From contig JAASSH010000029.1 of assembly GCA_021767985.1 (NCBI GenBank), forward strand, positions 1 through 9,926: a stretch of DNA of 9,926 nucleotides, given 5' to 3'. Positions 1 through 6,408 of this stretch are shown here, one piece after another. The position numbers and the translations under genes are program-made. The notes under the pieces are model-generated. The model searched no databases and was not told where the DNA came from. It saw only the letters and a list, made by a program, of their open reading frames with translations. This DNA comes from Gammaproteobacteria bacterium. GTDB lineage: Bacteria; Pseudomonadota; Gammaproteobacteria; GCA-001735895. Within the stretch, counting starts at the first letter, position 1, and each line of letters opens with the position of its first letter.

Positions 1-1
1 A

Positions 2-190
2 TTGCGCGAGGAAGCCCCGATCCTCGACAGCATCGAGGAAAGCGAACACCCGGTGTTGAAGATGCCGCTCGGAGACGAGTGGTTCGCCGCGCCCAGCGCC
101 GCGATCGCCTACCAGTTTCGCGAGGTCGCCCTGTTTGGCCGCAGCACCCGGGTGGCGCATTTCGAACAACCTTATTTCGCATGGAAATGA
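2..190 (+). CDS. 3' end of an unrecognised protein gene (5' partial)
   Basis: This is an open frame entering from the left edge and ending at TGA 188-190, about 62 codons visible. The TTG at position 2 is simply the first codon in view, so the real start lies upstream. The visible tail is acidic at first ([14 protein letters not shown]) and then aromatic-rich, ending [10 protein letters not shown]. It has no membrane segment and no motif I recognise. It is judged coding because its codon use resembles the genes around it and because the next gene begins inside its stop codon (ATGA at 187-190), the usual sign of translational coupling in an operon. Its function cannot be assigned from this fragment; the M23 gene behind it is the only functional hint. 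Confidence 0.6.
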   Translation: MREEAPILDSIEESEHPVLKMPLGDEWFAAPSAAIAYQFREVALFGRSTRVAHFEQPYFAWK

Positions 191-852
191 TGAATCTTGA
201 AACCCTGATAAAACGAAATCAATCCGCATTCACCCCGCTGTTCGATCCACCGTTGACCGAAGCCAATACCATTTACATGGAGTTGTCGTCATCGAACAAC
301 GAGCTCGATGGCCTGAGCGAAGCGCAGCAGGACGATGCCATCCTGGAACGTATCGCGACGGCCGGTGCAATCGCCGGCGTCGGTGGTTATCTGGAGGACC
401 GTTCGGTGTACAAGGATACCGAATTGTTCCAGGGTGACACCGAGCGTTCGATTCATATCGGCGTCGATGTTTTCATGCCGGCGGGAACGTCGCTTTATGC
501 CCCGCTCGACGGCGTGGTACACAGTTTCGCCAACCGCCGGGTACAGGGCGATTACGGGCCGGTTATAATCCTCAGGCATCGACTCGAGGATATCGAATTT
601 CATACGCTCTATGGCCACCTGAGCGAAGATTCCCTCGAGGATCTGGTCGACGGTAAACCGATTGTCGCGGGCGAGCGGATCGCCGGCATCGGCGCGCGCC
701 CCGGCAACGGCAACTGGGCGCCGCATTTACATTTTCAGCTGATTCGCGATATGCAGGGCAAGCACGGCGATTATCCGGGCGTGGTACGTCCGCAAGAAGT
801 CGATTTCTTTCGTGAAAATTGTCCTGATCCGAGCGACCTGCTGTTAACTTAG
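187..852 (+). CDS. Cytoplasmic M23-family (LytM/DD-endopeptidase-like) metallopeptidase
   Basis: This is a 221-residue protein, numbered from the ATG at 187, which overlaps the upstream stop as ATGA. ATGs at 181 and 190 are possible alternatives and none has a strong Shine-Dalgarno. Residues about 60-215 form an M23 zinc peptidase domain: HIGVD supplies His90 and Asp94, YGHL supplies His144, and PHLH supplies His180 and His182, so the full metal and catalytic set is intact. Typical M23 glycine-rich turns (PAGT, APLDG, DYGP) are present. There is no signal peptide or membrane segment, so it appears to act in the cytoplasm, unlike secreted cell-wall M23 enzymes. From memory, the flanking signatures (GGYLE near the start, CPDP near the end) resemble the M23 module embedded in large aminoglycoside-phosphotransferase/M23/class III aminotransferase fusions; here it is free-standing. 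The substrate is unknown. The family call is secure; the link to the fusion family is inference. Confidence 0.85.
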   Translation: MMNLETLIKRNQSAFTPLFDPPLTEANTIYMELSSSNNELDGLSEAQQDDAILERIATAGAIAGVGGYLEDRSVYKDTELFQGDTERSIHIGVDVFMPAGTSLYAPLDGVVHSFANRRVQGDYGPVIILRHRLEDIEFHTLYGHLSEDSLEDLVDGKPIVAGERIAGIGARPGNGNWAPHLHFQLIRDMQGKHGDYPGVVRPQEVDFFRENCPDPSDLLLT

Positions 853-2159
853 CTTCCCGGGAAAATCTGTGCGACCACCTGCAGCCAGAGCGATCCGATA
901 ATCAGCATGGCGATGGCGTAAGGCCAGTTCCAGAAAGCGATCTTCCATCCGGGAATGCCGTAGCGGCCCTGGAATACGAGGTTGGTGCCGGACAACGGGT
1001 TGGAACAGGTGCCGAGATGCCAGGCGAACAGGAAGGTCGCCGCCAGCAGGTTCGGGTCAGGATTCAGCGTCAAGATCATCGGCGTGATGCTCGAGATCAT
1101 GATGATGGGGTGGATGCCGCAAAATGCGCACAACAGCATGATCACCAGAACCTCGGCCGCGCTAATGGAATCGAACTGCGCGAACGGATTCGCAAATACA
1201 CCGTGAAGAATCAATGCTGAAATACCGGCCGCCAGTACGCCTGCCGCGAGAAACAGGCACAGTTCGTTGACGATGCGCGGCAGGCCGCCGAGCACGTAAT
1301 CGCGGAGGCGTTTTCCCGTCTCGACGATCCCGTAGCGCAATGCCAGAACCAGCATGGTTACCAGCAGCGCACTCATAGCGATCAGTACCAGGATCGAAGT
1401 GTCGCCCAGCCATTGCGATAACAGCACCACGGTAAGGGTCAGAATGGCGGGCACCTTGAGTGCATCCAGGTGGGTCGGATAGCCGACGAAATTCTCGACT
1501 TCCTCCGGATATCGCAGCCGGGCTTCGAGGTACACGCCGATCAATCCAACCAGCATGAACGGAAAACCGGCGACGATGATCCAGGGCAGGCTGGCATCGC
1601 TGACGTAGGTCAACACCACCGCCATCGCGCCGAAAAATGGCGACCAGCTGGAGACGCCGCAAAACACGCGGGTAAAAGTCTGCGCGCTGAATCGCTGCAG
1701 CGGACGCGTGCGATGAATGCGATCGGAAATCAGGATCGGCGCGGAAATGTTGATTACCGAACTCGATATATTGAGCCCGAGCAGAGTCTGCACGAACGCC
1801 TTGCGGCCTACCGGCAGGTCTTCGTTGTGTCGGGTTTCCGGAATCATCACCAGGCGCAGAAAGCCGACCGAGGCAATCATGGTCATCAGGCCGGTACTCG
1901 AACTGATCAGCAAATCGGGATCGATCGCGGCCTGTTGCGCTCGAGCGTATAGCAGCAGACCGATACCAGCCAGCAGGATCAACGAAACCTGGAGCTTCAG
2001 GATACGCGGGGTATCGGCGAACAATAACATTGCCGCACTCCAGGCCGCGATGCCTCCGATCCACAACGGATTGAAATCGAGTCGCAGCAATTGCAGCTGG
2101 GCCAGAATCGTGATGGCAATCATCAGCAGAATCAGAATCCCGGCCGCACTCTGCCGCAT
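849..2159 (-). CDS. Polytopic inner-membrane protein, probable transporter (IT-superfamily-like)
   Basis: This is a 436-residue, very hydrophobic protein with roughly 11-12 predicted membrane helices starting at residue 6 and no cleavable signal peptide. Two similar-looking polar/glycine stretches lie one in each half. The first half has residues about 130-145 (NISSSVIN..API) followed by SSWSPFFGA at 170-178. The second half has a CGIHP..ISSITP stretch followed by HLGTCSNPLSGTN at about 381-393. A pair of SN/SP/GT-containing re-entrant-like segments in an inverted two-fold protein is the general plan of the ion transporter superfamily (ArsB, NhaD, DASS type), so I suggest a secondary transporter of an anion or organic acid. 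I cannot name the substrate. The ATG at 2159 has only a poor Shine-Dalgarno. Its stop (849-851) overlaps the stop of the convergent M23 gene. A permease of another fold is possible. Confidence 0.75.
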   Translation of the reverse strand: MRQSAAGILILLMIAITILAQLQLLRLDFNPLWIGGIAAWSAAMLLFADTPRILKLQVSLILLAGIGLLLYARAQQAAIDPDLLISSSTGLMTMIASVGFLRLVMIPETRHNEDLPVGRKAFVQTLLGLNISSSVINISAPILISDRIHRTRPLQRFSAQTFTRVFCGVSSWSPFFGAMAVVLTYVSDASLPWIIVAGFPFMLVGLIGVYLEARLRYPEEVENFVGYPTHLDALKVPAILTLTVVLLSQWLGDTSILVLIAMSALLVTMLVLALRYGIVETGKRLRDYVLGGLPRIVNELCLFLAAGVLAAGISALILHGVFANPFAQFDSISAAEVLVIMLLCAFCGIHPIIMISSITPMILTLNPDPNLLAATFLFAWHLGTCSNPLSGTNLVFQGRYGIPGWKIAFWNWPYAIAMLIIGSLWLQVVAQIFPGS

Positions 2160-2327
2160 AAATGTTCGCTTACTGGTTATTCGGGCTACCTGGAAACGGG
2201 TTGAGAAACAGCCGCCAATATTACTCGAATCGAGGCAAAACGCTTAGTCTATTAAGCTGGACTTCGAAGGACTGCCCCTTATACTGATTTCGCAAAATGG
2301 CAACAATAATTCGATCAAGGAAAATCA
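2160..2327. promoter_or_regulatory. 168-bp divergent intergenic region between transporter and cyclase
   Basis: This gap separates the starts of the leftward transporter gene and the rightward cyclase gene, so it must hold both promoters. On the plus strand I see TGGACT (2258-2263) and TATACT (2280-2285) with a 16-nt spacer, matching 4/6 and 5/6 of the sigma-70 boxes. This would start transcription near 2292 and leave a leader of about 35 nt. An AAGG at 2317-2320, seven bases before the ATG at 2328, is a good ribosome-binding site. On the minus strand I found no convincing box pair. No obvious operator palindrome or riboswitch-like fold was recognised. Confidence 0.4.
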
Positions 2328-4094
2328 ATGCCGTCTGATTCGCTCAATCGCAAGCTAACCGCGATTTTCTACGCAGATATAGCGGGTTATTCACGATTGA
2401 CCGGCGATGACGAGGAAGGTACCCACCGGCGGGTAATGGAGGTGCTGGATTATACCAGTCACGAGATTGCCAACGCCGGGGGCAAGGTCTTGCGTTACGC
2501 CGGAGATGCGATTCTCGCCGAATTCTCGAGCGCGGTAGCCGCGGTCAAAACCGCGGTTTCGATTCAAACTGAATTAGATACACGGAATCGAGCGCTGCAA
2601 CAGGAGAAAAAGGTAAAGATCAGAATCGGTATCAATATCGGCGACGTCATCGAGGATCGCGGCGAAGTATTCGGTGACGGCGTCAACCTCGCCGCGCGGC
2701 TCGAGGCTGCGGCAGACGAGGGTGGAATTTGCATCTCCGCCGGGGTTCACGAGCAAATGGCCGGCAAGCTGGAGTTAGAGTTTACCGACGGAGGGGAGCA
2801 GGATCTTAAAAACATACAGCGGCCGGTTCGGATCTATCGATGGTCCCCGCCGCAGGATAAGTCGATGAACGGCTCGGGTGCTAATACTCGAACCTCTGAG
2901 AAACCCTCGATAGCGGTGCTGGCGCTGACCAATATGAGTCACGATCCAGAGCAGGATTTCCTGGGTGATGGTATTACCGAGGACCTTATAACGGCACTGT
3001 CCAAGATCCGCTCGTTCAAGGTAATTTCCCGTGAAAGCACCTTTTCCTATAAGGGATCCTCGATCGATATACGCCAGGTTGCCCGGGAACTGGATGTACG
3101 TTACGTGCTCGAGGGCAGCGTGCGCAAGTCGGGAAATCGCGTGCGCGTGACCGCGCAGTTGATAGACGCGGAGACCGGTCATCACGTATGGGCCGAGCGT
3201 TACGACCGGGAAATGGAGGATATCTTTGATTTACAGGATGAAATTGTCGAGGTCATCGCCAGCGCGCTGGAACCCGAGCTGAGCGCATTTGAGCGCGAGC
3301 GTGCCTTGCGTAAACCACCGGAAAACCTCGATGCCTGGGAACTATACCAGCGCGCTTTGTGGCACATGTGGAAATACGATCGGGATAACGTGGTTATCGC
3401 CACCGACTTGTTTAACCAGGCAATAACGGCCGACCCCGGATTTGCCCCGGCGCACGCCTACTATGCTTACAGTTGCTACCAGGATGTGATCATGGGGTTT
3501 GCCGATGATCCCGAAGCGCGCTTGAAGGAGGGTATGCAAGCTGCCAGGCGAGCGCTGGAATGTGACGACAAGGACGCGATTTCCTACTTCGCGATCGGCC
3601 GGATACACATGATGCAGGGTGATCATGATGCGTCGATCGCCGCGCTTGAAAAATCGATCTCGCTGAATCCCTGTTTTGCCCAGGCTTACCACGGGCTGGG
3701 AATGGCGCTGACCCTGGCCGGAGAATTCGACAGATCGGGAGAGATGACCCGCAAAGCGATTCAGATGAGCCCGCGTGATCCGATGCTATGGGCCTTCACG
3801 ATTGTACATGCTCTCAATCTAATCCTGGGCGGGTCCTACGAAGAAGGTCTCGAATGGGCGCGCAAAACCCTGCAAATTCCGAACGCAAATGGTTATTGGC
3901 CGCATGCGGTTACAGCCTCGGCGCTGGCCAACCTGGACCGGCTGGACGAAGCACGAGCGGAGCTGGCGCAGGCCATGGCGGCCAAACCCGACCTGTCTGT
4001 ATCTTTTCTGAAGAACAATTTGCCGACCCGACAGTCGGGTGGCCTCGATCCGTACCTGAAAGGCTTGAGGCAGGCAGGATTGAAAGATACGTAA
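2328..4094 (+). CDS. Class III adenylate/guanylate cyclase with TolB-like and TPR regions
   Basis: This 588-residue soluble signalling enzyme should convert a nucleoside triphosphate to a cyclic nucleotide. Residues about 8-172 are the cyclase homology domain: metal Asp17 in FYADIAGYS, metal Asp60 in YAGDAILAEF, and Asn120 and Arg124 in FGDGVNLAARLE. Residues about 192-310 match the TolB-like module typical of this family (KPSIAVL, QDFLGDGITEDLI, YVLEGSVRK, VWAERYDR). Residues about 330-565 are helical TPR repeats (for example DPGFAPAHAYYAY and NPCFAQAYHGLGMAL). No membrane helix separates the domains. The purine-reading positions are unusual: Arg56 stands where Lys is canonical and Glu113 where Asp is canonical. 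Length and order are normal for the proteobacterial TolB/TPR cyclases, and the start is supported by AAGG at 2317-2320. The TPRs probably sense or bind a protein partner. It faces a cyclic-nucleotide-binding kinase gene 72 bp away. The fold is secure; whether the product is cAMP, cGMP or something else is open. Confidence 0.92.
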   Translation: MPSDSLNRKLTAIFYADIAGYSRLTGDDEEGTHRRVMEVLDYTSHEIANAGGKVLRYAGDAILAEFSSAVAAVKTAVSIQTELDTRNRALQQEKKVKIRIGINIGDVIEDRGEVFGDGVNLAARLEAAADEGGICISAGVHEQMAGKLELEFTDGGEQDLKNIQRPVRIYRWSPPQDKSMNGSGANTRTSEKPSIAVLALTNMSHDPEQDFLGDGITEDLITALSKIRSFKVISRESTFSYKGSSIDIRQVARELDVRYVLEGSVRKSGNRVRVTAQLIDAETGHHVWAERYDREMEDIFDLQDEIVEVIASALEPELSAFERERALRKPPENLDAWELYQRALWHMWKYDRDNVVIATDLFNQAITADPGFAPAHAYYAYSCYQDVIMGFADDPEARLKEGMQAARRALECDDKDAISYFAIGRIHMMQGDHDASIAALEKSISLNPCFAQAYHGLGMALTLAGEFDRSGEMTRKAIQMSPRDPMLWAFTIVHALNLILGGSYEEGLEWARKTLQIPNANGYWPHAVTASALANLDRLDEARAELAQAMAAKPDLSVSFLKNNLPTRQSGGLDPYLKGLRQAGLKDT

Positions 4095-4166
4095 CGTCGG
4101 GTCAGGTGCCGTACCCGATCCGGTTTCGACGAAAAGGCTAGCACCTGGGAGATATTCCGGGAAGGG
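4095..4166. other. Convergent intergenic gap with weak inverted repeats
   Basis: This is the 72-bp space between the ends of the cyclase and kinase genes. It contains CGGGT (4098-4102) / ACCCG (4113-4117) and AGGTGC (4104-4109) / GCACCT (4141-4146). These could form mutually exclusive short hairpins on either transcript. Neither is followed by a run of T in either direction, so this is at best a weak bidirectional terminator. Confidence 0.2.
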
Positions 4167-5558
4167 TTACTCTTCGTCGCTGCCGCGGTGCATTTCGATC
4201 TGGTGATTGATGCCTTCTTCCTGTAACAGTTTCTGGATCGCGTTGATAAAACTGGCCGACTGCGAGTAAGAAGTATCGCGAAAGCGGATCGTGATCGCCA
4301 GTTCATCCGGGTCGAGATTTAGATGGAATTGTCCGGACGGTTTCAGGATCTTGCGAATTTCATTCCAGTCCGAGATGCGGTCGTCGGGCTCCTTGGACAG
4401 CGCGCTCTCGATAAAATCCGCAAGCCCGTCATCGATATCGGCAATATTTTTACGAATATCTGGCGGTTTCTGGTTGACCTGCATCTTCAACAGCTTTCCA
4501 AGGGTCGACGCGCTGAACGGCAGGCTGTTGGTCAGCATGTGAAATGCCATGACGGCTAACGCATAAATATCGGCGCGGCCGTCGAGTAAATCGCCGTTGA
4601 TAATTTCAGGCGCAATGTAAGACGGCGTACCCTCGATGTTGACATCCTTGTCCTGCGGCGGACTCGCGATACCGAAATCGGTGAGCTTGATGTTGCCGTA
4701 GGCGTCTACAACGATATTCGAAGGTTTGATATCCCGGTGTACGATCCCCTTGTCACCGTGGTTGTGCGCGTACTGTAGTGCGCTTGCGACCTGCGACAGA
4801 ATCTCTCGAGTCTCGGACAGGTCGAGCGCGCCTCTTTCCTTGAGTATCGCGGACAGATCCTGGCCGTGCAGCTTTTCCATGACGATGAAGCGGGTCGAAA
4901 ACTCGTCGATGACTTCGAATACGTTGACGATGTTCGGATGGTTAAGACTGGCGATGGTTTTGGCTTCCTGTTCGAAGCGATCGCGGAACTTGTCGTCGAA
5001 GGCGAGCTTGTACTTCAGCATCTTGACCGCGACTTCGCGCTCCAGTTCCGGGTCCCAGGCATTAAATACGGTAGCCATGTTGCCTTCGCCGAGCTTGCCC
5101 CTGAGTTCGTACCTGCCGACCCGGTTGATGCCGCCGTTTTGCGCCATGCGGCTGGTCATCAACTGCGTCATGACCTCGGCAAAATCCGGGTGTTTCTCGA
5201 TCAAATCCTTGAAATGTTTGTGATCCAGGTAAAACGCGGTGGTGTCGGTCAGCGCGACGATATCGGCGGAATAGGTGGAATTGATCAATAGCGAAATCTC
5301 GCCGACGACTTCGCCTTTCTTGAGCATGATGCGGCGCTTGATATCGCCCTGGATATCGGGGATCTGGACTTCGACCTTACCTTCGAAGATAAAGTAAATT
5401 CGATTCCCCATGTGGCCTTTTTCGACCACCATGTCGCCCGAGTTGAACCTGGCGATCTCGATGTGTTGGGCGATATCCTCGATTACTTCGATGTCGAGAT
5501 CCTGCAGAATCTTGACGCCCGATAGTATTAATACGATCTCGTCGGTATCGATTGACAT
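4167..5558 (-). CDS. Cyclic-nucleotide-binding domain / Ser-Thr protein kinase fusion
   Basis: This is a 463-residue soluble protein. Residues about 8-130 form a cyclic nucleotide-binding (Crp/PKA-R type) beta-barrel: FNSGDMVVEKG, IYFIFEGKVEV and the phosphate-binding cassette GEISLL at 86-91. The cassette keeps Glu87, but the Arg that normally grips the cyclic phosphate is Tyr96. Residues about 148-410 are a Hanks-type kinase: glycine loop GEGNMATV at 157-164 (third glycine replaced by Ala162), Lys179 in VAVK, Glu198 in helix C, HRDIKPSN with Asp276 and Asn281, DFG at 294-296, and APE at 316-318. All catalytic residues are present, so it should be active. A C-terminal tail of about 50 residues (411-463) looks like a small beta/alpha unit of unknown role. 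The layout resembles a one-chain PKG: ligand sensing in front, kinase behind. The convergent neighbour is a cyclase, suggesting a producer/receiver pair. The Shine-Dalgarno at 5558 is weak. Substrates are unknown. Confidence 0.93.
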   Translation of the reverse strand: MSIDTDEIVLILSGVKILQDLDIEVIEDIAQHIEIARFNSGDMVVEKGHMGNRIYFIFEGKVEVQIPDIQGDIKRRIMLKKGEVVGEISLLINSTYSADIVALTDTTAFYLDHKHFKDLIEKHPDFAEVMTQLMTSRMAQNGGINRVGRYELRGKLGEGNMATVFNAWDPELEREVAVKMLKYKLAFDDKFRDRFEQEAKTIASLNHPNIVNVFEVIDEFSTRFIVMEKLHGQDLSAILKERGALDLSETREILSQVASALQYAHNHGDKGIVHRDIKPSNIVVDAYGNIKLTDFGIASPPQDKDVNIEGTPSYIAPEIINGDLLDGRADIYALAVMAFHMLTNSLPFSASTLGKLLKMQVNQKPPDIRKNIADIDDGLADFIESALSKEPDDRISDWNEIRKILKPSGQFHLNLDPDELAITIRFRDTSYSQSASFINAIQKLLQEEGINHQIEMHRGSDEE

Positions 5559-5587
5559 CCACTAAACCTGGTCGGAGTTGGCTGCTA

Positions 5588-5629
5588 TCCGAACCGAGCA
5601 CGGGTTCGGAGGGCGCAATCTTTAGCGCC
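5588..5629. terminator. Two adjacent hairpins between SDR operon and kinase gene
   Basis: Hairpin one is TCCGAACC (5588-5595) / GGTTCGGA (5603-5610), a perfect 8-bp stem with a 7-nt loop. Hairpin two is GGCGC (5612-5616) / GCGCC (5625-5629) with an 8-nt loop. They sit in the 94-bp gap after the leftward Rieske/SDR operon and before the leftward kinase start. Neither is followed by a T-run, so this is not a textbook intrinsic terminator. It could be a terminator, an RNA-stability element or an operator for the kinase gene. The symmetry is certain; the function is a guess. Confidence 0.4.
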
Positions 5630-5652
5630 ACAAGTCACATATAGTTAAGATT

Positions 5653-6408
5653 CTAGAACAAACCAGGATTAAGTGGGGATGCGGCAGTCATGCCGCCATC
5701 GAGGGTATAGCATTGGCCAGTGGCGAAATCGGCCTCATCCGAAGCCAGCCACAGTGCAAGTTTGGCGATATCCCGGGGCTCGCCGAAACGTCCGGCTGGA
5801 TGGCGCGCAAGCGCATCGGTTTTCGCCGCCTCGGGATTTTTGGCAACCGCGAACGCGGCGTCGGCCATGCCGGTCATGATCCAGCCGGGGCTGATCGCGT
5901 TGCAGCGGATCGCGGGTCCGTGGTCGACCGCGATCGAGCGCGTCAGCCCCTGCACGAAGGCCTTGGAGGCATTGTAAATAGCCATTCCAGGGTCCGCGGT
6001 CGATGCCGAGATCGAGCCGATGTTAATGATCGAACCACCTTGCGCCATGATCGGTATGCAGTCGCGACACAGCATGAACACGCCCCTGGCGTTGACGCCC
6101 ATCAACAGTTCCCAGTCCTGGTCGGTGGTTTCGACGATAGTCTTTTCGATCTGCAGCCCGGCGTTGTTGACCAGGATCGAGAGCTCTCCAAACTCGGCGA
6201 CAACGCGATCGGTCAGGGCATCGACGTCGGCTTTATCGGCGACGTCGGTTGTTTCCCACAACACTGCTTTCGGCAGGTCGCCGGGCCGCGGGCCGCGTCC
6301 GCAGGTCATTACCCGGGCGCCCTCGGCCACGAAACTGTCGACGATGGCGCGACCGATACCCTGGCGTCCGCCGGTTATCAGCGCGGTCTTGCCTTGCAGT
6401 CGGCTCAT
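5653..6408 (-). CDS. Short-chain dehydrogenase/reductase (classical SDR), third gene of the Rieske operon
   Basis: This is a 251-residue NAD(P)-dependent oxidoreductase of usual SDR length. It has the cofactor loop TGGRQGIG at 12-19, NNAG at 81-84, Asn106, and a complete catalytic set: Ser132, Tyr145 and Lys149 (YNASK). The end of beta-strand 2 reads CGR (Gly37, Arg38), with no acidic residue, which favours NADP(H). The C-terminal part has the standard PG and LDGG segments. Its ATG at 6408 overlaps the TGA of the preceding SDR by 4 bp, so translation is probably coupled. It resembles its neighbour closely, sharing the distinctive IEKTI..TT stretch after NNAG/NAAG and the DHGP segment, which indicates a tandem duplication. 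The probable role is oxidation or reduction of an alcohol/carbonyl intermediate in the pathway started by the Rieske oxygenase. The substrate is unknown. Confidence 0.93.
   Translation of the reverse strand: MSRLQGKTALITGGRQGIGRAIVDSFVAEGARVMTCGRGPRPGDLPKAVLWETTDVADKADVDALTDRVVAEFGELSILVNNAGLQIEKTIVETTDQDWELLMGVNARGVFMLCRDCIPIMAQGGSIINIGSISASTADPGMAIYNASKAFVQGLTRSIAVDHGPAIRCNAISPGWIMTGMADAAFAVAKNPEAAKTDALARHPAGRFGEPRDIAKLALWLASDEADFATGQCYTLDGGMTAASPLNPGLF

Noticed and set aside
79..186. Upstream extension of the M23 gene to an ATG at 79
   Set aside because: It would overlap the preceding gene by over 100 bp and adds an Arg-rich shadow sequence; the ATGA overlap at 187 is the natural start.
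1162..2064. 300-codon leftward frame inside the transporter gene
   Set aside because: It lies out of frame on the same strand as the membrane protein, with Arg/His-rich, low-complexity-like composition typical of a shadow frame.
2282..2294. TACTGATTT shared between the cyclase leader (2282) and the Rieske promoter gap (8391)
   Set aside because: A nine-base match followed by different bases is within chance for a window of this size and base composition.
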